DNA from: Anaerosporobacter mobilis DSM 15930
Lineage (GTDB): Bacteria; Bacillota; Clostridia; Lachnospirales; Lachnospiraceae
Direction: 5' to 3'
NCBI RefSeq assembly: GCF_900142955.1
Contig: NZ_FRCP01000005.1
Coordinates: 434,001-498,000, forward strand
DNA length: 64,000 nucleotides
In this document: positions 43,525 through 51,575 of the stretch, piece by piece
Layout: every line of letters starts with the position of its first letter
Position numbering within the stretch: the stretch's first letter is position 1
Notes under the pieces: model-generated
What the model saw: the letters and a program-made list of their open reading frames with translations, nothing else
Database searches by the model: none
What the model was told of the DNA's origin: nothing
Translations under genes and position numbers: made by a program

Positions 43525-44418
43525 TTACTCTGCCTTTCTAACTCTTGCACCTCCTAATGCGATTCTATTGTAATACCCTAGTGTAGAATTCCCATATGGA
43601 TATCCCTGAAACAATACTAACATACTAATATCATCAACCGTTCGATACCATTCTTCCATATCAATATTCGGTAACGAGAAATGATACTTAATTCCATAAT
43701 GCTTTGCAATGTTATTGTGATTCTCTATATATGTATTCATTGTTTCCGTTAAGCAATTGATTATTACCAACCGTCTCTCCTTATCAAAGTCTTCCCGCGT
43801 ACTAGGGAGTATTTCTGGAAACAATGGGATTAAGTCCCCATAATACCCTTCTATGTTCTCCTTAGTCTGTAGGTTAATTACTCTTATGAAATCTGTAAGT
43901 GTATATTGAATCAGATAGGAATCTGTACGGCATTCAAAGGGTATTCGTTCACTTATATCCATACTTGTGTTCCATTCTCCTACATTCCAATATTTTGATT
44001 GCTCCTCCTCATGCCCCTCCACAACGTTATCTTTTTCACCATTATCTTCTCCAGCAGACTCTTCTCCTACTTCAACTTTTTGATATCCCATATACAGACC
44101 GTCTTGAACAATATATGCGATAACCGGAACATAGTTTAACAGAGATTTACCACCTTGCGACTCTGCATTAAGTCCTAGATTCCAAGCTAAGTAACGTAGG
44201 AAAGAATCGGTTATAGAAGCAAAATCAATTGAGGTTGACGCTAAGGAATCTTGATCGACAATCTGCATAAGAGCATCTTCTACAGCATTATCAATAGCAT
44301 TATTATATTGACTCTGGAGTTTCGTTATAGCCACAACGGTATCAATCTTTTGATTAAGAATTAAGAAAACAGATACCATAATAAGTACAAATATAATACT
44401 AAGATTAATATGCTTCAT
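43525..44418 (-). CDS. Tad-like locus membrane-anchored protein (gene 8)
   Basis: A 297-residue protein whose N-terminus is one hydrophobic helix (INLSIIFVLIMVSVFLILNQ), followed by TKLQSQYNNAIDNAVEDALM, a predicted coiled coil, and a mainly extracellular domain with an acidic Glu/Gly-rich linker near residues 125-150. This layout resembles TadE/TadG or minor pilin-like proteins: a short N-terminal helix and a hydrophilic C-terminal domain. No prepilin peptidase cleavage site was recognised with confidence. ATG 44418 has GGAGG eleven bases upstream, and the gene overlaps the previous one by 14 bases. Last gene of the locus; function inferred from context. Confidence 0.55.
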   Translation of the reverse strand: MKHINLSIIFVLIMVSVFLILNQKIDTVVAITKLQSQYNNAIDNAVEDALMQIVDQDSLASTSIDFASITDSFLRYLAWNLGLNAESQGGKSLLNYVPVIAYIVQDGLYMGYQKVEVGEESAGEDNGEKDNVVEGHEEEQSKYWNVGEWNTSMDISERIPFECRTDSYLIQYTLTDFIRVINLQTKENIEGYYGDLIPLFPEILPSTREDFDKERRLVIINCLTETMNTYIENHNNIAKHYGIKYHFSLPNIDMEEWYRTVDDISMLVLFQGYPYGNSTLGYYNRIALGGARVRKAE

Positions 44419-44959
44419 CTCGTATAAGTCCTCCATACACCGTAACATAATTCCCATCTGTGTAATCTACGCCTACTAGTAGTTCCTGCATTTGTTTTCC
44501 TAGTGTTTTGTTCTTAAGCTTAACTTTAATGGTAAGATAGTCATCTTGATTCATCTTATAGATATAACCATTCTTCTCATTATAGAGTTCTTCTAGAATA
44601 TCTGGTGTGTAATAACACATATATCGTCTATATGTATCTTCTTCCTCTCCCATATAACCGGATATAGCCTCGTAATCGTTACCAACTTCTTCTCCATCCT
44701 CCTTATAAAACAAAGCATGATAGTGAGTCAATTCTACCTCATACAGATTATTCCCTAATTCAATTCTTTGCATATATTCTTCATACATCTGCTTTGTTAT
44801 ATAACCAAGGTTTCTAACAGAATCTATGAAATAACTTGTCTCTGTAGTTACATACTGCTGCATAAGTATATCTTGTTTCTGGGCTACGTATTGAATCGGG
44901 CACACAAACAGCAGTACAACAGCGATTAATATAGCTACCATCTTTCCAAATGCATTCAT
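44405..44959 (-). CDS. Tad-like locus membrane-anchored protein (gene 7)
   Basis: A 184-residue protein with a single N-terminal helix (MVAILIAVVLLFVCPIQYVA), then an amphipathic region QKQDILMQQYVTTETSYFIDSVRN and a hydrophilic C-terminal domain. The shape matches the pilin-like or TadE/F-type proteins of Tad loci, in which a hydrophobic helix is followed by a helical stalk, but no signature can be read. A strong GAGGAG lies seven bases before ATG 44959. It overlaps the next gene by 14 bases. Function inferred from the cluster. Confidence 0.55.
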   Translation of the reverse strand: MNAFGKMVAILIAVVLLFVCPIQYVAQKQDILMQQYVTTETSYFIDSVRNLGYITKQMYEEYMQRIELGNNLYEVELTHYHALFYKEDGEEVGNDYEAISGYMGEEEDTYRRYMCYYTPDILEELYNEKNGYIYKMNQDDYLTIKVKLKNKTLGKQMQELLVGVDYTDGNYVTVYGGLIRDEAY

Positions 44960-44969
44960 TCAATACTCC

Positions 44970-45128
44970 TCATCGATATGGATAGATTGCATGTTGTTCA
45001 TAAATATATCTCGATATTACATCTTTTTCCTGGTTAACCGCATGTGTCGCGTAAACCAGAAGAGATACAGCGATACAAAAGCATGCAACTGCTGCCATAC
45101 TAACTAATAACTCCTTTGCATTATCCAT
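44970..45128 (-). CDS. Tad-like locus small single-helix protein (gene 6)
   Basis: A 52-residue protein beginning at ATG 45128 (an upstream ATG would overlap the preceding gene). It reads MDNAKELLVSMAAVACFCIA and on: a short acidic start, one hydrophobic helix and a hydrophilic tail with a VISRYIYEQH segment. In size and layout it is like the small Flp-type pilins of Tad systems, which are about 50-70 residues, although the usual Flp cleavage context (Gly, then Glu and Tyr) is not seen. It lies one base after the previous stop and ten bases before the next start. Confidence 0.5.
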   Translation of the reverse strand: MDNAKELLVSMAAVACFCIAVSLLVYATHAVNQEKDVISRYIYEQHAIYPYR

Positions 45129-45129
45129 C

Positions 45130-45582
45130 TTAATTAACCTGTGAAAATATGATTCCAATAATCGTATAGTTCACATCTCGTATAATACTCCCTAGAAATT
45201 GCCCATTGGGATTGATATACGCGTTACTTTGAGAATTCTGAGCCGACTTAACAGATGCACTGCTTGTACCAATGATTTCAGTCTGCTTGTCATCAAGAAC
45301 ATTATCATAATATGTAGAACATTTTTTAGTATTTACTTGAATGGCAATATCCCCATTCTTAAACTTATTAATTACGTTGATTACTTCACTTCCTGATACG
45401 CTCAAACCATCATACATAACCTTATCGCTTTCGTTAAATTCTGCATTTAACTTTGAGATTTGACCTGCACCACTTGCTGCTGTATCTCTTGCTTCTCTAG
45501 ATATATAGAAGCCTAGTGATATTACGATACAAGTAATTATTGTACCTGCTGCTAAGATTAATCCTTTTAAACTATTATCCAT
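45130..45582 (-). CDS. Tad-like locus pilin-like protein (gene 5)
   Basis: A 150-residue protein with a single N-terminal helix (LKGLILAAGTIITCIVISLGF) and a hydrophilic, Ser/Asn-rich, probably secreted domain ending in SIIRDVNYTIIGIIFSQVN. The N-terminal hydrophobic helix followed by a small soluble domain resembles an ABC-type or pilin-like subunit; a G-x-E or class III signal is not visible, so the assignment as pilin rests on context. GGAGG lies six bases before ATG 45582. The gene follows the T2SSF-like gene by 57 bases and is the likely first structural subunit gene of the locus. Confidence 0.5.
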   Translation of the reverse strand: MDNSLKGLILAAGTIITCIVISLGFYISREARDTAASGAGQISKLNAEFNESDKVMYDGLSVSGSEVINVINKFKNGDIAIQVNTKKCSTYYDNVLDDKQTEIIGTSSASVKSAQNSQSNAYINPNGQFLGSIIRDVNYTIIGIIFSQVN

Positions 45583-45639
45583 GTTACGCCTCCTTGTTAC
45601 TATGTTGTTTAATTGTTTGCAAAATTCTTCGCAATTTCA

Positions 45640-47301
45640 CTAAGTCAATCCCTGTAACTGACTGACATAAGTCATAAACTGTGATATACTTTCCAGAATA
45701 AATGGTACTATTAGATATCCACCAATTAACAAAACCATAGGGAAAAATGCAATAAATTTTCCAATAGTGCCTTGGTTATCCGTTCGTATCTCATTATCCT
45801 GCTTCCTTTTTTCTATGTTATAAGAATAATCACCTGGTACTTCTTCAAAAGCATGGTATATTCCTATTCGATCACTAACTTCCAGATTCTTAACAAGGTG
45901 CCTGAAGGATTCGTTATCACAGGATTGATACATGGTATCTAACGCCTTCTCATTGTCCTGCAAAAAACAATCGATACACTCAAGTATAGTTGGAAGGAAT
46001 ATCTTACTTCCATAAGCTAACCACTCTAATAAAGTTTCTACCGTCATTCTTCTTATAGGTGTCAACATGATAAGCACCGCTTGTAGGCGCATTAATTCAT
46101 CTTCTACATCTCGATTATCACAGGCTAATTTAATAATTAATTGAATGTTTGGAACATAATACGAGAAAATCGTAATTAGAATAATACATAAGATAATTAG
46201 AAAATAATTCGTATCTCTTGCTGCCACAGCGATTTCTTGCTGTGTATATAGCAATGACGATGTAATATTTGATACACTATTTTCTCGAATAATCATTGAT
46301 ATCATAACAATACTAGTGATTATACAAGAAGAAACAGCTAAACATATCTTCACAAATAAAAATTGATAAACCGTATAACTGGAGGAAATACTTACAAGAT
46401 TACGATATACTTTCTTCCACTTGTCTTCTCTTTTGTGAATATGCTCTATTAAGAATTGCTTTACTATCTGTATATTGCAAAGCTTATCTAGATAAATATG
46501 CGGTCTTTTCACCAACTCTTTGGGTTCTATTAGATATTGAATCAACCGAAAAATTATTATAGTAACTATACATAGTATAGATTTGACAAGTAATCCATAT
46601 CCTCCATCATAATACCTTATTAATTCTGGAAGATTGCCTATACTCCACCTTCGTATACAGTCTATAAAGAGTATCGGGAATACCGTAACGAACAATAAAC
46701 CACTGAATACATGATTCAAACACTTTCGACGTAATACTTCATTATGTATCTCCTCTTTAAGATGATTCATATTGCTTAGAAAAGCTGATCTCCCCATTGT
46801 ATAAGAGTCCCCATACGTAATACAGGTTTTACATAATATATAGAATGTCAGTATATAGGGGAATGCTATTCCTTCTTTGTATTCTTGTAACTCCTCACTA
46901 TCTTCTAGATCCAAAGCCATGAATAAACTTTGCATGTGGCTTGCTATCTCTTCTTGCGATTCCCAGATGGATTCTTGCAAAGCTTCTTCAACCATTCCCG
47001 TATTCTGATATATATTCCTCACATTAACTAAGAACTGTTCAAACTGTAATAACAAACTCATATACTTCTTTCTAGTATAATGAAAACGATAATAAAGACT
47101 CACTAAATAGACTCCCATTATAATCATCAATAGGCTTTCAAAAGATAGCTCCCAAGCAAAAAAAGCGATACATAAGAACGTAATACATAAAGACAGTTCG
47201 GTATATAGATACCTTCTGGTCAAACAAGTGATTCGTTCTTCTTCACCTGGTATGAGCCATTCTTGAATTACTCTTCTTGTTTGTAAGAATCTTAACATCA
47301 T
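45640..47301 (-). CDS. T2SSF/TadB-TadC-like inner-membrane assembly protein
   Basis: A 553-residue membrane protein with about six hydrophobic segments, including CITFLCIAFFAWELSFESLL (near residue 40), HVFSGLLFVTVFPILFIDCI, LVKSILCIVTIIIFRLIQYL, FLFVKICLAVSSCIITSIVM, NYFLIILCIILITIFSYY and a C-terminal FFPMVLLIGGYLIVPFILE. Cytoplasmic parts before helices 2 and 6 are helical, as in TadB/TadC-type T2SSF domains. It is about twice the size of a single TadB or TadC and may be a fusion of both. Its ATG (47301) overlaps the stop of the CpaF-like gene, so the two are translated together. Confidence 0.7.
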   Translation of the reverse strand: MMLRFLQTRRVIQEWLIPGEEERITCLTRRYLYTELSLCITFLCIAFFAWELSFESLLMIIMGVYLVSLYYRFHYTRKKYMSLLLQFEQFLVNVRNIYQNTGMVEEALQESIWESQEEIASHMQSLFMALDLEDSEELQEYKEGIAFPYILTFYILCKTCITYGDSYTMGRSAFLSNMNHLKEEIHNEVLRRKCLNHVFSGLLFVTVFPILFIDCIRRWSIGNLPELIRYYDGGYGLLVKSILCIVTIIIFRLIQYLIEPKELVKRPHIYLDKLCNIQIVKQFLIEHIHKREDKWKKVYRNLVSISSSYTVYQFLFVKICLAVSSCIITSIVMISMIIRENSVSNITSSLLYTQQEIAVAARDTNYFLIILCIILITIFSYYVPNIQLIIKLACDNRDVEDELMRLQAVLIMLTPIRRMTVETLLEWLAYGSKIFLPTILECIDCFLQDNEKALDTMYQSCDNESFRHLVKNLEVSDRIGIYHAFEEVPGDYSYNIEKRKQDNEIRTDNQGTIGKFIAFFPMVLLIGGYLIVPFILESISQFMTYVSQLQGLT

Positions 47302-48968
47302 AGGTAAACATTCCCCCAATCCTGCTGATTCTTAATGAATTCCTCTTCTTCAGAGGTGGTAAGATGTTTCATAATATGATCCGTTATCTCTTCACTTATG
47401 GGATTCTTGAGTACATATTTTCCATTCTCATAAACAACGATATCTTGAACTATGAACTGCGCCTCTACCACTCCCTCATCTTTCGAAGGACGATAACAAG
47501 TTTGTATAACACTCTGTCTTACAGGGATAATCTGTGAGATTCTTTCTACGTATCTATGGCCATCCGCATGCTTGCACATATGTACATCAAACTGAATGGC
47601 ATCCACTACTTGCTTGGTTGCCGCAACTTCATTATGAAACCCGCCCTCAGTAAGTAACGCATTTCTCATGGAATAAACCAAGTCCTTTGTGGTCTTTGCA
47701 TGATGTGTAAACAACGTGAATAAAGATGCAACCTGTGACATTGAAATCATCCAACTAGCGACACTTGCAGTAGCCACTTCTCCAAGGATATTAACACTGC
47801 CATCCGTTTTCTTTGCAAAGTCTAGCCCCTCAATACCGCTGACATAATCCGTTTCTTTAAAGGAAACGATGTTCCTACGCGGGTATATCTTTCTTAGATG
47901 TAATTCAAAGGATAATTCCTGCACTCTCAGATTATACGTAGGACGAATGAAACGAATCAATGACATCAATAATGTTGTTTTACCAGAACCTTGTTCTCCT
48001 GTTATCGCAATGACCTGACAACCTCTAATCAGCCATTTCATTAATTGAATCGGGATCATACAATTGTTACCAGTAATCAAGCTATGAATATCTCTTTGTA
48101 ACTCTTGGTGGAACTTACGAATGAACAGAACCCAACCTTCACAAAACGGCGGTCTAGCAACTGCGACACGAGACCCGTCCATCATCTCATTCACTATGTA
48201 CCCACGTACCTCTGATAATTGACCTGGATTATTATATCGATAGATATTCTTGCATACACGTATCAGCTCTTTCTCACTCTCAAATCCTAAGAACGATAGA
48301 TGTATGGATTTTCCCTTATAGAACAACCAGATACTTTCATAGGAGGCAGGTAATACACGCACTTCCCCAAACCTTTCCACTTCCATACCATTCGTAATTC
48401 CTGATACCCCTGCTGACACTCCGTCTATGGTCATATCACGTATCTCATCAATTACACCATTACCTCGATACCATGAATACAACCTCTGGCTAAGAATCTG
48501 CAGTTTATCGTAATAATCTAACGACACATGATTGCGACGATAGATCGCATGTATTTGTTCCTCTGAGATTTCATAATAGACTTCTCCATCTTCATTGACT
48601 TTAGGTTCTTCTAACTGGTTATCTTCTATCATAGTGATTATTGCTCGATTCTCATGCTTTTGTATATATTGATACAACAAGATATCAAACTTATCTCTAA
48701 CTGAGAGATTTCCACTTTCAAAGGCTATGAAGTGCTCGAGATCTCCTTCCCTGAAATGAAGTTTGCTTATTAGTATATCTACGATATATTCCTTAATATA
48801 TAACTTGGCTTGCCAATCACCAAACGTACATGTTTTCAATGCACTTCTCAATTCTCTCCTTCTTTGTAACTGTCTTTGCTGTTCTACCAAACTAGCATGA
48901 CTATCAAAGATATGCGTACGTAAGATATCCCGAAAGGTATTCTCAACTTCTGTTCGTAAACTATTCAT
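47298..48968 (-). CDS. CpaF/TadA-type secretion or pilus ATPase
   Basis: A 556-residue ATPase of the CpaF/TadA branch of VirB11-like secretion ATPases. The N-terminal half is a diverged domain (residues about 60-290, with MTIDGVSAGVSGITNGMEV as the segment after the linker). The C-terminal ATPase has Walker A ITGEQGSGKTTLL (about residues 320-332), an Asp box-like segment and a Walker B/Glu region SVNILGEVATASVASW, then the conserved His of FTLFTHHAKTTKDLV. These energise pilus assembly or secretion from the cytoplasm. There is no ATPase of the PilB type and no other secretion gene of a conventional kind nearby. Confidence 0.85.
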   Translation of the reverse strand: MNSLRTEVENTFRDILRTHIFDSHASLVEQQRQLQRRRELRSALKTCTFGDWQAKLYIKEYIVDILISKLHFREGDLEHFIAFESGNLSVRDKFDILLYQYIQKHENRAIITMIEDNQLEEPKVNEDGEVYYEISEEQIHAIYRRNHVSLDYYDKLQILSQRLYSWYRGNGVIDEIRDMTIDGVSAGVSGITNGMEVERFGEVRVLPASYESIWLFYKGKSIHLSFLGFESEKELIRVCKNIYRYNNPGQLSEVRGYIVNEMMDGSRVAVARPPFCEGWVLFIRKFHQELQRDIHSLITGNNCMIPIQLMKWLIRGCQVIAITGEQGSGKTTLLMSLIRFIRPTYNLRVQELSFELHLRKIYPRRNIVSFKETDYVSGIEGLDFAKKTDGSVNILGEVATASVASWMISMSQVASLFTLFTHHAKTTKDLVYSMRNALLTEGGFHNEVAATKQVVDAIQFDVHMCKHADGHRYVERISQIIPVRQSVIQTCYRPSKDEGVVEAQFIVQDIVVYENGKYVLKNPISEEITDHIMKHLTTSEEEEFIKNQQDWGNVYL

Positions 48969-49012
48969 GTTAACAATTTGTTTTATCTCTACTTTCGTAT
49001 TCTGTCTTTTCC

Positions 49013-49921
49013 CTATATGTAACAGTCTTCACACCTACCTTTACTAATAGATTGTATTGGTATTACCGCCTCTGTTTTCATAGCAAGCGCAGATACTTGT
49101 TCGTTTCTATCTTGTCTGGCTTCCTCAATTGCTTCAGTTAACATCTCTGCTGCATGTCCAACTGCATGTAAGAAGGAATAATTAGAATCTCCCCTAGTGC
49201 ATTCTACATTGGCTGACATAAAATCAAGTAATCCCCCCTCGGTCATAGCCTCCATACATAGTGTATTATACGGTATGGTTGCAATATCCTCATTAGGAAT
49301 CTTATACCTTCTACTTATATTTTTAACATTAAACTTGGAGTTTGGTTGATAATTACCAATAAGATATCGAATCTTCGATATAGATATGTCTTTACACGTT
49401 ACTATTCCATCAGAGGAATTAACATGTTGCATAAGATTTAATATAACAAGATCTGCATGCTCTAGAATAAAATGCGTACTTTCCTTGGTGATATCCTGCA
49501 AATCCATAAACACAAGATCATCACTCTCCTTGCATAGTTTTACCAACTTTGGCAATATTCTAGCAATGTCCTTCTCAAAAAGTGAACTTTCCATCTGACG
49601 ATTAGGAAGATAATATAAGGTACCCGGATACAGTTCTTCGGCTAATTCCTTTACTTCCCATGATAGATCAAGATTTTCTTTTTGCTGCAACCTACAAAAC
49701 AACTCTTTCGAACCACTAATATGATAGGACTCTACTCTTTTACTAAGAAATGATAGTTTTGTTCTTGGAGTAACATTGTCCCCAATCATATTCCAATTCG
49801 TATGGTTTTCCCATAATAAGATCTTTTGCTTCTTTCTAATCGCTAGATAGGTAGCTAAGCAACAAAGATTACTTGTGGTTCCTGCATTCCCCCTAACGTT
49901 ACTATAGAAAGCAATTAGCAT
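49013..49921 (-). CDS. MinD/CpaE-like protein with degenerate P-loop
   Basis: A 302-residue soluble protein with the MinD/ParA/CpaE fold. The N-terminal strand-loop-helix reads LIAFYSNVRGNAGTTSNLCC where a deviant Walker A (KGGxGKTT) would be expected; neither of its lysines is present. A Walker B-like strand with Asp (DDLVFMDLQDI) and DLVILNLMQHVNSSD are retained. In Tad systems CpaE/TadZ localises the pilus machine; here ATP binding looks impaired or absent. ATG 49921 is inside the end of the upstream gene (7-base overlap) and has AAAGGGG upstream; the CpaF-like gene follows 44 bases after its stop. Confidence 0.7.
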   Translation of the reverse strand: MLIAFYSNVRGNAGTTSNLCCLATYLAIRKKQKILLWENHTNWNMIGDNVTPRTKLSFLSKRVESYHISGSKELFCRLQQKENLDLSWEVKELAEELYPGTLYYLPNRQMESSLFEKDIARILPKLVKLCKESDDLVFMDLQDITKESTHFILEHADLVILNLMQHVNSSDGIVTCKDISISKIRYLIGNYQPNSKFNVKNISRRYKIPNEDIATIPYNTLCMEAMTEGGLLDFMSANVECTRGDSNYSFLHAVGHAAEMLTEAIEEARQDRNEQVSALAMKTEAVIPIQSISKGRCEDCYI

Positions 49922-50562
49922 TCCACCACCCCTTTCTTTAATTGTTTTATCGCTTCTTTAATCTCCTTGTCTGTAAATGTCTGTAGCCCTCTTAATATAC
50001 ATGATAAGGTCCCAATCATATCATCTGACATTCTTATGAAATTCTTCACTTCTTCAAGCTCTAGACATTGCTTATAATAAGAATCAAAGCTATCTAGCCA
50101 AATCTCACTTACCGTACAAAGCTCCTTGCAATCAGGATAATTACGCATGAAATAATTACTATCTAACCTCTTACTGCAAATATCTCTTACAATTAAGTTG
50201 CATTTCCTATTATACCCAAGAATTGCCTGCGCTATCTGCTCCATCACCTTCTTATATAGATTCGTTATTCCAACTATATAATCAAACATAATATAGGTGT
50301 CATTATATAAAGCCACCTCACTAACTTCTAGTTCATATAACGCATAGGAATATTCGCCTAATATCTCTTCATGCACTTGAAGCCATTCTTTACTACAGGT
50401 TAACCAATCTAGCCCCATATAATAACTCGGTTGATATTCTTTCTCCTCTCCCTCCTGATATGTAACGATCAATACCTCTTGCCCACATATACGCAATAAT
50501 CTACCTATATAATATACGATATCTCGGCTAGGCACTCCAATAAAAGCTATTGACTTAGCCAT
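49915..50562 (-). CDS. Hypothetical protein, first gene of Tad-like locus
   Basis: A 215-residue soluble protein. The start, MAKSIAFIGVPSRDIVYYIG, then LLRICGQEVLIVTYQE, is reminiscent of the beginning of the MinD-like neighbour (Rossmann-type strand, loop, helix), with no nucleotide-binding lysine, and the rest has FDYIVGITNLYKKVMEQI and CNLIVRDI as strand-helix units. It may be a second, further diverged CpaE/TadZ-like or receiver-like protein. No named family was recognised. Its stop overlaps the start of the MinD-like gene by seven bases, which ties it to the locus. AGGAGG lies before ATG 50562. Confidence 0.6.
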   Translation of the reverse strand: MAKSIAFIGVPSRDIVYYIGRLLRICGQEVLIVTYQEGEEKEYQPSYYMGLDWLTCSKEWLQVHEEILGEYSYALYELEVSEVALYNDTYIMFDYIVGITNLYKKVMEQIAQAILGYNRKCNLIVRDICSKRLDSNYFMRNYPDCKELCTVSEIWLDSFDSYYKQCLELEEVKNFIRMSDDMIGTLSCILRGLQTFTDKEIKEAIKQLKKGVVEC

Positions 50563-50859
50563 TCCTCCTCCTTTTGATATCCAATACGACGATACGTAAC
50601 TACCTATCTTACAGATATCTGCATATACTTCTTACCTTATTATAGTTTTGTAACAGGATTACATTTTGATAAACTTTGAAATAAATGAATAAAAACGATA
50701 AACTAGATAATTTAAGACTTGCTTCAGATAAAAATGATTATATCCCAGATTTTCTCATTTGTAAACCTTTTTTTTACATTTTAAACAGAAAAAGCTGAAA
50801 TCAGTTTATCTTAACTAATTTCAGCTTCTAAATTTGTTTTTATATTATTTTAATCTTAT
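50563..50859. other. Intergenic region upstream of Tad-like locus
   Basis: AT-rich; no gene seen. It contains the terminator at 50786-50827 for the lipoprotein gene on the right. A promoter for the Tad-like locus should lie between about 50563 and 50780, but no clear -35/-10 pair was found. Confidence 0.5.
50786..50827 (-). terminator. Rho-independent terminator
   Basis: AAGCTGAAAT (50792-50801) pairs with ATTTCAGCTT (50818-50827); on the minus strand a run of five T follows. It terminates the lipoprotein transcript (ends 50860). Confidence 0.85.
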
Positions 50860-51357
50860 TTATTTTTGAGCATCATCAGCGATTTGTGCTGCTTCTGAAA
50901 TCTTTGTATTAGAAGTTGTCATATATTCATCACCTTCTCCAATTGCAGCCTCAAAAGTATTAAAAGTTTCTTGATCTGTAATTGTCTCTTCCGTACAACC
51001 TTCGATTGCTTTACGGTAAACGGCAATACCATCGATTGCTGCTTCTGCACCTTCTTTGAAAACTACTTGTGCATCTTTATAGATTTTAGGAGCTTTTAAA
51101 TCTCTTAATGTAGTGAATTCCGCTTCCATAGTGTCAAGATCTTTAAGAGTTGCGGTTCTCGCATCTTCGTTTGTTACATCGCTAAGAAACGTTTGTAAAT
51201 CAGTGATTAATGTTGAGTTTGCAGTTGATGCATTGTTAACAGCTGCCATAACGTCATCGTAATATTTTTTTTCTGCTTTTTTGTCAGAGCATCCTGTTAA
51301 TGCAAATGCCAAACATAACGTTAGAACTGCCATTAGAATTTTGTTGAATTTTTTCAT
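50860..51357 (-). CDS. Secreted lipoprotein, helical
   Basis: A 165-residue lipoprotein: basic start, hydrophobic core (ILMAVLTLCLAFALTGC) and Cys at about residue 22. The mature part is almost all helical, Ala/Thr/Glu-rich (TLKDLDTMEAEFTTLRDLKA), consistent with a four-helix or coiled-coil bundle. No family is recognised and no ligand motif seen. The gene ends at a good terminator; 218 bases separate it from the ABC operon upstream. Its position just upstream of the Tad-like locus may be coincidental. Confidence 0.75.
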   Translation of the reverse strand: MKKFNKILMAVLTLCLAFALTGCSDKKAEKKYYDDVMAAVNNASTANSTLITDLQTFLSDVTNEDARTATLKDLDTMEAEFTTLRDLKAPKIYKDAQVVFKEGAEAAIDGIAVYRKAIEGCTEETITDQETFNTFEAAIGEGDEYMTTSNTKISEAAQIADDAQK

Positions 51358-51575
51358 TATTCCTCCCTTAATGTATCATAAGATCCCTTATAACACCCGC
51401 CACCTATTATGCTAAAGATATGAATGTGGCTATTCTTATTTTTTATATCTTGCATTCTAATACATAGACTACAAATACAATCCTAGCAGAATAACCTTAT
51501 AATTTCAACTATTAATTGTAAAATCAGGTCTTTTTTCCCTAGTTCTTACACTAGATTTACTATGACAACTTATTA

